Assembly (NCBI GenBank): GCA_023388495.1
Contig: JAEWGC010000035.1
Span: 1 to 64,000 of the forward strand
DNA: 64,000 nucleotides
Direction: 5' to 3'
Source of the DNA: Bacillota bacterium
GTDB taxonomy: Bacteria; Bacillota; Clostridia; Tissierellales; Tissierellaceae
How positions within the stretch are numbered: position 1 is the stretch's first letter; the number at the start of each line of letters is the position of its first letter. The position numbers and the translations under genes are program-made. Below are positions 24,227 through 34,300 of the stretch, one piece after another. Below the pieces are notes generated by a model. It had not been told where the DNA came from and did no database searches. It saw nothing but the letters and a program-made list of their open reading frames with translations.

Positions 24227-25546
24227 ATGAATGTAAGGGAAATTTATAACAGCAAACTAATTACAATAGAAGATGCATTAAACAAGATTAAAACAGATGA
24301 TAATCTAGTGTCTGCACTAGGAGCTGCCGAACCAATGGGAATTCTGTCAAGACTTCATGAGATTAGAGATAAGGTAAAGAATGTTAACATATCTACTTGT
24401 CTTCCAGTAGGGGATTATGAATACTTTGTAAACCCTGAGAATAAGGAGAGCTTTTTGATGGAGGGTTGGTTTTATAGTCCAGCCATAAGAAAGGCGCATA
24501 AAAACGGAAACGTATCATTTATACCTAATCATCTTCATCTTTCAGCAACAAAGAGAATTTATCACAGAAAACCTAATATATTTCTAGGAACAGGATCACC
24601 AATGGATAAACATGGATATATTTCTCTTTCTCTTAGCGCAACTTATGAAAGGGAAATGATTGAAAACGCAGATATAGTAATACTAGAAGTTAATCCAAAT
24701 ATGCCTAGGACCTTTGGAGATACAATAATTCATGTTAATGATATAGATTATATAGTAGAAGCAGATTACCAAGTTTCACAATTAGGTGTAGTTGAGCCAT
24801 CTGAGAAGGATAAGGTAATAGGAAAATATATTGCAGAATTAGTAGAGGACGGCTCAACTATTCAACTAGGAATAGGAGGCATACCAAATGCAGTAGCTGC
24901 AGAGTTGATGAATAAGAAGGATTTGGGAATTCATACTGAAATGCTCACAGACGGTATGGTTGACTTATATGAAGCAGGAGTAATTACAGGAAAGTATAAG
25001 ACTCTTATGCCAGGAAAAATGGTAGCTACATTTGCCCTAGGAACCAAAAAGCTATATGATTTTATAGATGATAACCCAGCTGTAAACATAATGCGAGGTT
25101 CCTGGGTAAATGACCCCTATGTAATAGGACAAAATCATAAGATGGTGTCTATAAATACTACACTGGAAATAGATTTAACTGGACAATGCTCCTCAGAATC
25201 CATAGGGCATACTCAATTTAGTGGTACTGGTGGGCAGGCAGATACTGCCATTGGGGCTCAAATATCTAAAGGTGGAAAGTCTATTATAGCCTTATATTCG
25301 ACTGCTAACGTAAGGGTACCAGGTTCTGATGAAAGAAAAACCATATCTAAAATAGTTACAAGACTTGCTCAGGGTGCTGCTGTCTCACTATCAAGAAACG
25401 ATGTGGATTTTGTTGTAACAGAGTACGGAGTAGCTTCTTTAAGGGGTACATCAATAAGAGAGAGGGTAAAGAGTTTAATAGATATTGCACATCCTGACTT
25501 TAGGGATAAACTTAGAGAAGAAGCAAAAGAGCTGATGATTTGGTAA
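24227..25546 (+). CDS. Acetyl-CoA hydrolase/CoA-transferase family enzyme
   Basis: This 439-aa protein is of the family that includes 4-hydroxybutyrate and butyryl-CoA:acetate CoA-transferases. Typical elements are GTGSPMDKHGYISLSLS, QLGIGGIPNAVAAEL, GTGGQADTAIGAQISKGG and the C-terminal VTEYGVASLRGTSIRERV, whose Glu is the likely catalytic residue forming a glutamyl-CoA intermediate. It would activate or release an organic acid using CoA from another thioester. It is translationally coupled to the preceding ketosynthase-like gene. Confidence 0.92.
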   Translation: MNVREIYNSKLITIEDALNKIKTDDNLVSALGAAEPMGILSRLHEIRDKVKNVNISTCLPVGDYEYFVNPENKESFLMEGWFYSPAIRKAHKNGNVSFIPNHLHLSATKRIYHRKPNIFLGTGSPMDKHGYISLSLSATYEREMIENADIVILEVNPNMPRTFGDTIIHVNDIDYIVEADYQVSQLGVVEPSEKDKVIGKYIAELVEDGSTIQLGIGGIPNAVAAELMNKKDLGIHTEMLTDGMVDLYEAGVITGKYKTLMPGKMVATFALGTKKLYDFIDDNPAVNIMRGSWVNDPYVIGQNHKMVSINTTLEIDLTGQCSSESIGHTQFSGTGGQADTAIGAQISKGGKSIIALYSTANVRVPGSDERKTISKIVTRLAQGAAVSLSRNDVDFVVTEYGVASLRGTSIRERVKSLIDIAHPDFRDKLREEAKELMIW

Positions 25547-25561
25547 TGGGGAGGGTATTTG

Positions 25562-26380
25562 ATGCCTAAGATATTGATACAAGGAAAAAACATATATTAC
25601 GAAACATACGGAGAAGGAGAACCAATAGTTATTTTAAATGGCATAATGATGAGTACAAGAAGCTGGTCATCATTTATAGATATCTTCTCAGACAATAATA
25701 AACTTATATTGGTAGACTTTGTAGACCAAGGACAGTCAGACAAGATGGAAAGTAATTATTCTCAGGAATTCCATGTTGAAACTTTAAGAGAATTACTAGA
25801 CATATTTCAGATTGAAAAGGTTCACCTTGTGGGAATCTCCTATGGAGGAGAAGTAGCACAAAGATTTGCTCTAAAGTATCAAGATAAACTTATGAGTCTT
25901 ATCTTAGCAAATACTACAAGCTATACCAATTATCTACTGAAGGATATTGGTGAGAGCTGGATTCATGCTGCTAAATCTTATAATGGAAGTGCGTTTTTTA
26001 AGGCCACTATGCCATATATCTATTCAGCTGAATTCTATGAAGAAAATATTCATTGGTTAATGGAACGGGAAAAATCATTTTCTGTATCCTTGACACCTGA
26101 ATGGTATGAAGGATTTATTAGATTAGTAAGGTCGGCGGAGGATTTAAATATTACGGAGAAAATACAAAATATTAAGGTACCAACTTTAATAGTTGGTGCA
26201 GAATATGATGCAACAACTCCTCTTAAATATCAAGAAGAAATACAAAGAAGAATACCAGATTCAAAGCTAATAGTGATAAAAGGTTCAGGCCATGCAACTA
26301 TGTATGAAAAACCATACGAATTTGCTACAACTATACTTGGACATATAGAGGTTTGTAATAAAGCAATTAAGATTTTGTAG
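25562..26380 (+). CDS. Alpha/beta hydrolase 2
   Basis: This 272-aa hydrolase has a nucleophile elbow GISYGG (Ser near 96), Asp in VGAEYDATTP and His in GSGHATMYEKP. It is shorter and differently lidded than the first hydrolase, so the two are not a simple recent duplication. It starts at ATG 25562 after GGGGAGGG. An in-frame TTG at 25559 is less likely. It forms part of the same operon, 15 nt after the CoA-transferase. Confidence 0.9.
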   Translation: MPKILIQGKNIYYETYGEGEPIVILNGIMMSTRSWSSFIDIFSDNNKLILVDFVDQGQSDKMESNYSQEFHVETLRELLDIFQIEKVHLVGISYGGEVAQRFALKYQDKLMSLILANTTSYTNYLLKDIGESWIHAAKSYNGSAFFKATMPYIYSAEFYEENIHWLMEREKSFSVSLTPEWYEGFIRLVRSAEDLNITEKIQNIKVPTLIVGAEYDATTPLKYQEEIQRRIPDSKLIVIKGSGHATMYEKPYEFATTILGHIEVCNKAIKIL

Positions 26381-26395
26381 AGAAGGGGTGAAAGG

Positions 26396-27268
26396 ATGAG
26401 CATATTCATACAAATACTTCTAAATAGCTTGGAAACTGGAGGTATTTATGCACTAGCAGCATTGGGTATAATATTAATTTTTAGAACTTCAAATACAACA
26501 AATTATGCTCAAGGATCTATATCTATGTTCAATGCTTTTATAGCTACTTATATATTAATGGGAACAGGACTTCCAGCTTATGCAGTAGCTATACTCGGAA
26601 TGTTATCTGCATTTCTAGTAGGGGTTCTTGTGGATAGGATAGTGATATCTAGGGCACAAAAGGTAAATCCAGTAGCAAAACAGATAATAACCCTTGGATT
26701 AATTATGATTTTTCTAGGTCTTGCACCTATGATATTTGGAACAGACCCCCTTCAATTCCCTAGATTTGTCTATGGTTCACATACTATAATGGGGGCAACT
26801 ATCTCCTACAATGCCATTGTAAATATTATAGTAGGTATTGTAATCATGTTGATTCTATTTTCCTTACTCCAAAAGAGTAAATGGGGTCTAGCTGTAAGGG
26901 CCACTGCCTCCAATGATGTGGTGGCCAGAATGATGGGGATACCAACTACATTTATTACCATGGCATCTTGGGCCATAGCAGCAGCCCTTGGAACCTTGGC
27001 GGCCCTTATGATAGCTCCAACTAATAGTGTAAACCTTTCCATGATGGATGGAATTCAGATTATTGCACTTTTGGCATGTGTTCTGGGAGGATTTCAAACC
27101 TTCCATGGACCTGTTATAGCAGCTTATATAATAGGATTTGCAAGTAATTTTATTTCCTTTTATATATCATCTATATGGAGTGATTCCATACTTTATTTAT
27201 TAATTCTAGCGGTTATGTTATTTAAGCCAAATGGATTATTTGGTAAGAAAATAGTGAAAAAGGTATAG
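26396..27268 (+). CDS. livH: LivH-type ABC transporter permease
   Basis: This 290-aa inner-membrane permease of the branched-chain amino-acid (HAAT) uptake family has eight or so helices. LNSLETGGIYALAALGIILIFRTSNTTNYAQGSISMF is the typical start, and the permease motif GIPTTFITMASWAIAAALGTLAALMIAP couples to the ATPases. It is the first transporter gene, 15 nt after hydrolase 2. Context implies uptake of the compound that the operon degrades, not necessarily an amino acid. Confidence 0.93.
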   Translation: MSIFIQILLNSLETGGIYALAALGIILIFRTSNTTNYAQGSISMFNAFIATYILMGTGLPAYAVAILGMLSAFLVGVLVDRIVISRAQKVNPVAKQIITLGLIMIFLGLAPMIFGTDPLQFPRFVYGSHTIMGATISYNAIVNIIVGIVIMLILFSLLQKSKWGLAVRATASNDVVARMMGIPTTFITMASWAIAAALGTLAALMIAPTNSVNLSMMDGIQIIALLACVLGGFQTFHGPVIAAYIIGFASNFISFYISSIWSDSILYLLILAVMLFKPNGLFGKKIVKKV

Positions 27269-27280
27269 GGGGTGAATATC

Positions 27281-28321
27281 TTGGACAAAACAGAAAAAGG
27301 ATTAATCATGAAATATAAAAAAGGTAAGCCCTATACAGATTATTTACTCTTTGGGATAATACTCTCTTTACTTCCTTTACTTGTAGAGGTGGGACTTTTA
27401 AAGTATAGCTATCTTACAACAATTGCTAGTATTTTAATATATTCAATAGTTGCCTTGGGACTTAATCTTCTAGTAGGATATTCAGGATTGGTTTCTCTAG
27501 GAACAGCTGGATTTATGGGACTTGGAACTTATCTTGCAGCTTATTTAACTGCAGATTTAGGTCTTCCCTTTGAGTTGTCCTTACTGATTTCTGTAGCTGT
27601 GCCTATGGTAATAGGAGTTTTAACAGGACTTGTGTCACTTCGAATTGAAGGATATTACCTTGCTATAGCCACTCTTGCTATATCAGAGATACTTCGTAAG
27701 GTATTCGTTGAATTTGCAGTAATTACAAATGGATTTTCTGGAAAAAAGGCAGGCTATCCAGAACTTCTAGGGTTAGTGAAGTTAGATAGAAATGGTACAT
27801 TTATTCTTATTGTGGGATTTCTAGTTGCTATTATGATAATAACCCACAATATAATAAATTCTTATACTGGAAGGGCTCTTTCTACTATGAGAGGATCTGA
27901 GGCGGCTGCTCAGGCCATGGGGATAAATATATACAAATACAGACTTCTATCATTTGCAGTAGCCGTAGCATATTCAGCACTTGGTGGGGTTTTATATATG
28001 CATTTTGTAAAATATACCTATCCAAATGCTTGGACTTTGACTCTCTCCCTTAATATTTTGGCTGTCATAATTATAGGGGGTATAAGGTCTATACCAGGAA
28101 CAATACTGGGAGCATTTATAGTATTTGGAGTACCAGATTTAATACTCAAGAGACTCCCAATTATAGGTGGTATTGATGGAGCGGCATATATATTTAACGG
28201 AATAATGATAATCCTAGTTATATTATTTTATCCTATAGGTCTTATACACATAAAAAATGATATTAAAAAATTTAGATTAAAATTTAAAAAGAGAAAGGAG
28301 AGCTATAATGAACAACAATAA
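27281..28321 (+). CDS. livM: LivM-type ABC transporter permease
   Basis: This is the second HAAT permease (347 aa), with the family hallmarks VALGLNLLVGYSGLVSLGTAGFMGLGTYLAAYL and RGSEAAAQAMGINIYKYRLLSFAVAVAYSALGG (shown here in parts; EAA-like loop near 210). I choose TTG 27281 with AGGGGGTGA 5 nt upstream; an in-frame GTG at 27272 lies inside that site. Its 3' end overlaps livG by 14 nt, so the two are translationally coupled. Confidence 0.92.
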   Translation: MDKTEKGLIMKYKKGKPYTDYLLFGIILSLLPLLVEVGLLKYSYLTTIASILIYSIVALGLNLLVGYSGLVSLGTAGFMGLGTYLAAYLTADLGLPFELSLLISVAVPMVIGVLTGLVSLRIEGYYLAIATLAISEILRKVFVEFAVITNGFSGKKAGYPELLGLVKLDRNGTFILIVGFLVAIMIITHNIINSYTGRALSTMRGSEAAAQAMGINIYKYRLLSFAVAVAYSALGGVLYMHFVKYTYPNAWTLTLSLNILAVIIIGGIRSIPGTILGAFIVFGVPDLILKRLPIIGGIDGAAYIFNGIMIILVILFYPIGLIHIKNDIKKFRLKFKKRKESYNEQQ

Positions 28322-29102
28322 TATAGTGCTAAAAATTGAAGATTTATCAATAGCCTTTGGTGGACTTATGGCTGTAGACTCCCTATCTTTTGAAATTAAA
28401 GAAAAAGAGATATTTGGACTTATAGGACCAAATGGTGCAGGGAAAACTACTGTTTTTAATTGTATAACACAATTTTATAAACCTGATAAAGGAAAGGTTT
28501 ATTTCAAGACAAATAGTGGAGTGGTTGAAGACTTAGTTGGAAAAAAGCCCCATGAAATTATTTCGAAGGGACTAGTTAGAACTTTTCAAAACATAGAACT
28601 TATAAGAGAACTATCTGTAATTGACAATGTACTTGTAGGTTCACATATAGAGTTTAAAGCTTCAATGTTTAGTCAAATACTAAGACTTCCAAAGGCAAGA
28701 AGGGAGGAAGAGAAGTACAGAAAGAAGGCAGAGGAAGTACTTAAATATATGGGACTTTATGATATAAAGGATCAGCTTGTGGCAGGGCAACCCTATGGAG
28801 TGCTTAAAAAAATTGAGCTTGCTCGTACACTTATGTTGGAACCAAAACTTATAATTTTAGATGAACCTGCAGCTGGTTTAAATGATACTGAAACATTGGA
28901 ACTTATAGAAATTGTAAGAGAAATAAGGAATAAATATGGTTCGGCAATACTTCTTGTAGAACATGATATGAAGTTTGTTACAGGTCTATGCCATAGAATA
29001 TGTGCCATCTCCTTTGGAAAGCTACTTGCTATAGGAACGCCTGAGGAAATACAAAGCAATGAAGAAGTACAGGTAGCCTATCTAGGAAAGGAGGAGGGAT
29101 AG
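28308..29102 (+). CDS. livG: LivG-type ABC transporter ATP-binding protein
   Basis: This 264-aa ABC ATPase has Walker A GPNGAGKTT (about 41-49), a Q-loop at NCITQFYKP, Walker B LIILDEPAAGL and a His switch at LVEHDM. The signature motif is atypical: the usual LSGGQ position reads QPYGVLKKIELARTL, which is tolerated in some LivG proteins. It pairs with LivF on the inner face of the permeases. Confidence 0.93.
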   Translation: MNNNNIVLKIEDLSIAFGGLMAVDSLSFEIKEKEIFGLIGPNGAGKTTVFNCITQFYKPDKGKVYFKTNSGVVEDLVGKKPHEIISKGLVRTFQNIELIRELSVIDNVLVGSHIEFKASMFSQILRLPKARREEEKYRKKAEEVLKYMGLYDIKDQLVAGQPYGVLKKIELARTLMLEPKLIILDEPAAGLNDTETLELIEIVREIRNKYGSAILLVEHDMKFVTGLCHRICAISFGKLLAIGTPEEIQSNEEVQVAYLGKEEG

Positions 29103-29103
29103 C

Positions 29104-29820
29104 ATGAATGCATTAACTATCAAAGATCTGAAAGTAAGCTATGGTAGCATAGAAGCTCTAAAGGGAATAAACATATCTGTCAAGGAAGGGCAGATAGTAG
29201 CCTTACTTGGATCAAATGGTGCAGGGAAAACTACTACTCTTAGAAAAATATCAGGAGTATTGGAGGCATCAGCTGGAACAATTGAATTTTTGGGTCATGA
29301 TATTACAAAGATGCCAGTAAATAAAATAGCTTCCTTAGGAATTATTCAATCTCCCGAAGGAAGGCAAGTATTTAGGGATCTTACTGTTGAAGAAAATCTA
29401 ATGACGGGGGCATATATAGTAAGGGATAAGAAAGTAATTGGGAAGAATTTTGAAAGAGTATTTAGATACTTTCCTGTGCTTAAAGAAAGAAAAAATCAAA
29501 TTGCCTCAACCCTTTCAGGGGGAGAGCAACAAATGCTTGCCATAGGAAGAGCCCTTATGGGAAATCCCAGGCTTTTATTGTTAGATGAGCCGTCTTTAGG
29601 TCTTGCACCTTTAATAGTAAAAAATATATTTGAAATCATAAAGGAAATCAAGGAGGATGGAACTACTGTACTAATAGTAGAGCAAAATGCGCTACAAACC
29701 TTAAAGATTGCAGATTATGCATATGTTCTTGAAGTTGGTAAGATAAGTATGGAAGGAGATGCGGAAGAACTGAGGAATAATCCTCAGCTTGTAGAGGCAT
29801 ATCTTGGAGGTAAAAAATAA
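29104..29820 (+). CDS. livF: LivF-type ABC transporter ATP-binding protein
   Basis: This 238-aa ATPase is of the LivF group. Walker A GSNGAGKTT (about 37-45), SPEGRQVFRDLTVEENL (the characteristic LivF segment), signature LSGGEQQMLAIGRAL, Walker B LLLLDEPSLGL and His switch IVEQNA are all intact. It starts one base after livG ends, with GGAGGGATAGC. It supplies the canonical signature motif that LivG lacks. Confidence 0.95.
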   Translation: MNALTIKDLKVSYGSIEALKGINISVKEGQIVALLGSNGAGKTTTLRKISGVLEASAGTIEFLGHDITKMPVNKIASLGIIQSPEGRQVFRDLTVEENLMTGAYIVRDKKVIGKNFERVFRYFPVLKERKNQIASTLSGGEQQMLAIGRALMGNPRLLLLDEPSLGLAPLIVKNIFEIIKEIKEDGTTVLIVEQNALQTLKIADYAYVLEVGKISMEGDAEELRNNPQLVEAYLGGKK

Positions 29821-29846
29821 AACAATTAAATGAGGGGGATTTCATT

Positions 29847-31085
29847 ATGAAAAGAGCTTTATCTATTATCCTGATTCTGACGCTGGTATTAACAACCCTA
29901 GCAGGTTGTGCTAGTAAAGAAACAATTTCACAAGGGGTTACTGAGGACACTATAAAGGTAGGGAATACAGCAGCTACATCAGGTGCACTTGCAGCTGTAG
30001 GTGTACCATTTAATGCTGGTATAGAAGCATATTTCAAAAAAGTGAATGATGCTGGGGGAATTGATGGTAGAAAGATAGAATTTATACATTATGATGATGA
30101 ATTTGATCCAATCAAAGCTAAGGCATTTACAGAGCAATTGATAAATGATGATAAGGTATTTGCAATTGTAGGTCATTTTGGAACTCCAACCATAGGAGCG
30201 ACTCTAGATTTATTAAAAGAAACTGGAATTCCTACTGTATATTTTGCAGCAGGTATAGCAGCTCTTTACAATGAAGACGCAACAAGTGTGGAAAATGGTC
30301 AAGGTTTATTCCCAGTTCAGCCAATATATGTTACTGAGGGAAGATTAATTGTTGCAAGGGCAGTTGAGGAGCATAGTGCTAAGAAGATAGGTGTTATTTA
30401 CACTAATGATGATGCTGGTAAAGACTTATTATCGGGAGTAGAGAATCAAGTTAAAAAACTTGGTGGAGACTATATTGTGGTTAAGGAGCAAGTAAATCCA
30501 GGGGCTACAGACGTATCCTCAGCAGTATTAAAGATGAAGAATGAAAACGTTGATGTGATTATTGCAGCTTCAATCCAAGCTACTTTACCAACAATAGTAA
30601 AGGGACTTATTTCCCAAGGTGTATCTAAACCTGTATTTACAACATACTCAAATGCTGATGCTACGACTATAGCAAACTTCGCTGCTGATTATGCTAGTAC
30701 ATCTAATAAATTCCCAATATATTCAAATGCATGGGTTGATTTAAGTGATGCAGAGGAAGTAAATGCTTTCGTTGAAGGAATGGCTAACTTTGGTCAACCA
30801 GACTATGCCGCAAATGCCTTTGCCATGGCAGGATGGATAGCGGGTCACTTCATGAGCGAAGGACTTAAGAGGGTAGAAGGACAGACTTTAAACTGGGAGA
30901 ACTTTATGAAGGCAATGGAGTCTGCTGAGTTTAAGATTCCTATGGGGGGAACTATCAACTATTCTGATGGAAACCGTCTTGGAACACAATCAATGTCACT
31001 TCTTAAGGTTTCTGAAGATGGAACAACTTGGGTAAATCATAAGCCAGTTGAGGACTTAAATGTTATTTTAGATAGAGTAAAGTAG
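29847..31085 (+). CDS. LivK-type substrate-binding lipoprotein
   Basis: This is an extracellular solute receptor (412 aa). A lipoprotein signal ends at LAGC with the lipidated Cys at residue 21. The mature part has the Leu/Ile/Val-binding fold: DTIKVGNTAATSGALAAVG, GIDGRKIEFIHYDDEFDP, NDDKVFAIVGHFGTPT. It delivers the ligand to LivH/M. The ligand pocket cannot be read from sequence; the neighbouring hydrolases, ketosynthase-like enzyme and CoA-transferase suggest an organic acid or ketone rather than leucine. It is the last gene of the operon. Confidence 0.93.
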   Translation: MKRALSIILILTLVLTTLAGCASKETISQGVTEDTIKVGNTAATSGALAAVGVPFNAGIEAYFKKVNDAGGIDGRKIEFIHYDDEFDPIKAKAFTEQLINDDKVFAIVGHFGTPTIGATLDLLKETGIPTVYFAAGIAALYNEDATSVENGQGLFPVQPIYVTEGRLIVARAVEEHSAKKIGVIYTNDDAGKDLLSGVENQVKKLGGDYIVVKEQVNPGATDVSSAVLKMKNENVDVIIAASIQATLPTIVKGLISQGVSKPVFTTYSNADATTIANFAADYASTSNKFPIYSNAWVDLSDAEEVNAFVEGMANFGQPDYAANAFAMAGWIAGHFMSEGLKRVEGQTLNWENFMKAMESAEFKIPMGGTINYSDGNRLGTQSMSLLKVSEDGTTWVNHKPVEDLNVILDRVK

Positions 31086-31103
31086 AAATAAATATAAAAA
31101 TCA

Positions 31104-31150
31104 AGGACCATAGTTCAAGATAAATACTATCTTTGAACTATGGTCTTTAA
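31104..31150 (+). terminator. Terminator of the catabolic/ABC operon
   Basis: GGACCATAGTTCAAGAT pairs with ATCTTTGAACTATGGTC around a 7-nt loop, then TTTAAATTT. It follows the stop codon of the binding protein by about 20 nt. Confidence 0.85.
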
Positions 31151-31361
31151 ATTTATAAAAAATACCATAGAATATCCTACTATATTAAAATCATACTGAC
31201 CAATAGTGGGAATCTATCTTTTGAGAGGGTGTATCATAACACTAGATGCCCAAAAGTGTGGTTTCATAGCAGATTGTATCGAATGAGTAACAATGATATA
31301 ATTTTAGTAATGGATTTGCAATAGAAAAAAGTAGGGAGTAAATCGTACTAGGAGGGGGAAT

Positions 31362-34300
31362 ATGAGATTTATAGCAAGAAATATAATTAATAAAGTAGTA
31401 AATAAAGATGTAACTCATTTAAATAAGAAGCTAGAAGATAACCTTATGCAATTAGAGGAAAATATTTTTTATAGTCAACAGATGGTAGCCATTGGAAGTT
31501 GGACACATAATTTAATAAATGGAGAAACTTTCTGGTCAGATGAAGTTTCTAATATATTAGAATGCAGCTTTGAGGATCTGAATCATAAACTGGAAAGTTT
31601 TTATCCTTACATTCACCCTTGTGATCGAGATGAAGTAGAAAAAGAGGTGCGGGAGGCTTTACAGGGTAAGGAGTATGATATAGAGTATAGGGTCATTACA
31701 CCTAGTGGTGTAGAAAAATATCTTTATGAAAAAACTAAAATACTATACGACGAGGATAATAACCCAATTAAAGTTATAGGAATTATCCAAGATATTACAA
31801 AGCAAAAGTTAATAGAAAATAATTTAAAAGAATTTGGTGAAAACTTAAACCAAGGGCAAGTTGTGGCTGGAGTAGGAAGTTGGAAGTATAATACTGTTAA
31901 AGACGCAATCTTTTTGTCAGAAGAAGTTTATCGAATCTATGGGATTAATCCTATTAATTTTAAGAAAGATCTTAATAGCCTATTAGAGTTAATTCATCCC
32001 GAAGATAAGCTGAAAATTAAGAATGCAATAGATAGATGCTTAGATGGGAAGGCTTATAAACTTGAGTATAGAATTATTAAAGAAGATGGCTCAGAAAAAT
32101 ATGTTGCTACTAAAGGAGAACCTTTATTTAACGAAGATGGACAAGTTATAGGTATTATTGGAGCCATGCAGGATATAACTGAAAATAAATTATTACAGCA
32201 GAAACTAGAGAAGAGTAACAAAATACTTTCCCGAGCTGAATCATTAGGTCATGTGGGAAGCTGGGAGTTAGATATTATCCAAAATAAATTATATTTTTCT
32301 GATGAAACCTATAGAATTTATGGAATTGCACCAGAAGAGTATGATGGTACATATGAAGGGTTTTTAAAGCTTGTATATCCAGATGATGTAGAAATCATAG
32401 AATCTATGTCAAAATATCCTCCCAAAGGACCTGTTAGTATAGAATTTCGAGTTATTAGATCAGATGGATCTATACGAAATGTATATCAACGAGTGGAATT
32501 TATCTTTGATGAAGAAGGAAGTCCTATTTATGTATATGGAACCATTCATGATATTACAGAAAAAAAGGAACTAGGGAAGGCTATCGAATATAGGGAAAAA
32601 GAAATACAAAAAATTCAAAAACGATTTCAAGTTTTGGTGCAGGAGTCTAACGATGTTTTTGAAATTATAACTCCTGATGGAGTAATTAAATACATAAGTG
32701 CATCAGCAGAAAAAATTATAGGATATAAGCCAGAGGAAAGAATAGATAAAAATGCATTTGAATTTTTCGAAGGAGAAGAACTACGAAAGGTAAATAAGAT
32801 GGTGGAATTTGTTTTAAATAATCCTAGTAAAAAGGCACAGGGAGATATTCTTTTTAAGGCTAAGGGAGAAAGAAGTATTTACTTAGAAGTCATTATGCAG
32901 AATTTATTACATGAACCAGCTATAGAAGGAATTGTAGTAAACTTTAGGGACATTACAAGAAGGATAGAAATGGAAAAGAGAATGGCTTATATTTCTACCC
33001 ATGATGAATTAACAGATCTTCCAAATAGTGTTTATTTTAAGAAGCAATTAAGGATTCAATGTGAACATGCAAAACAAACAAATACAAAATTTGCATTGTT
33101 GATGTTGGATATTAATGGACTAAAAAATATAAATTATTCACTTGGTTATGAGTTAGGATGTAAACTAATTAAAAAAATTGTTCAAAGGTTAAAAGGATTT
33201 TTAGGTGAAGAGAGATTTTTATGTCGTTATTCAGAGGATCATTTTGCTATTATAATAGAAGAAATAAAAACAAAAGAAGAATATGGATATATAGCTAGTG
33301 GATTAATAAACTTATTTTTACACCCATATAAACTAAACGGCTATGAATTAGATGTGGGGGTTAATATAGGCATATGTATTTATTCCGATGATTTACAGAG
33401 TGTGGATTCCTTTAAGAAACATGCAAAACTAGCCTTACTTAGAGCGAAAAAAGAGGGGAAAAATATATATAAATTTTATTCTTCTGATATTGATATCCAA
33501 AACTATAAAGAATTTATACTAAGAAGTGATCTACATAGTGCTATTAATAACAAACAGCTGCAAGTGCACTATCAACCAATAGTCAATATTAAAACCAATG
33601 AAATATTAGGGGCTGAAGCACTTCTAAGATGGGAGCATCCAGAGTGGGGTGTGGTATCACCAGATGAATTTATCCCCTTAGCAGAAGAAACGAGATTAAT
33701 TATTGATATTGGGAAATGGGTGCTAAAAGAGGTATGTAATAATTATAAGAAATGGCTAAAGGATGGGTTGCCAAACATAAAGGTATCTATTAATTTTTCA
33801 TGTGTCCAATTTTTAGAAAGGGACTTTGTTAAGAATATAAAAAGTATAATAGATGAATTTGGATTGAATCCTAAATTCCTAATTATGGAGATTACTGAAA
33901 ATATTTTAATACAAAATACGGATAAATTTAAATTAGACATTAAAAATTTACGTTCTTACGGGATACAGCTAGCCATTGACGATTTTGGGACAGGGTTTTC
34001 GTCTTTATCATACCTGAACTCCATAAATATGGATATTTTAAAACTAGATCGTTCTTTCATAGAAAATATCCCATCTGATGATACATGTTCAGTTATTACT
34101 AAAACTGTAATTAAATTAGCTAAAGAGCTTAATATTAAGTCAGTGGTAGAAGGAATAGAAAACCAGGAGCAATTATCATACTTAAAGCATTTAAACTGCT
34201 TTGCAGGTCAAGGATTTATATATAGTAAACCAATACCTTTAAAAGATTTTGAAAGAATTCTAGCTAAAGGAAGATGTAAACCTATAATGGCTAACGCTGC

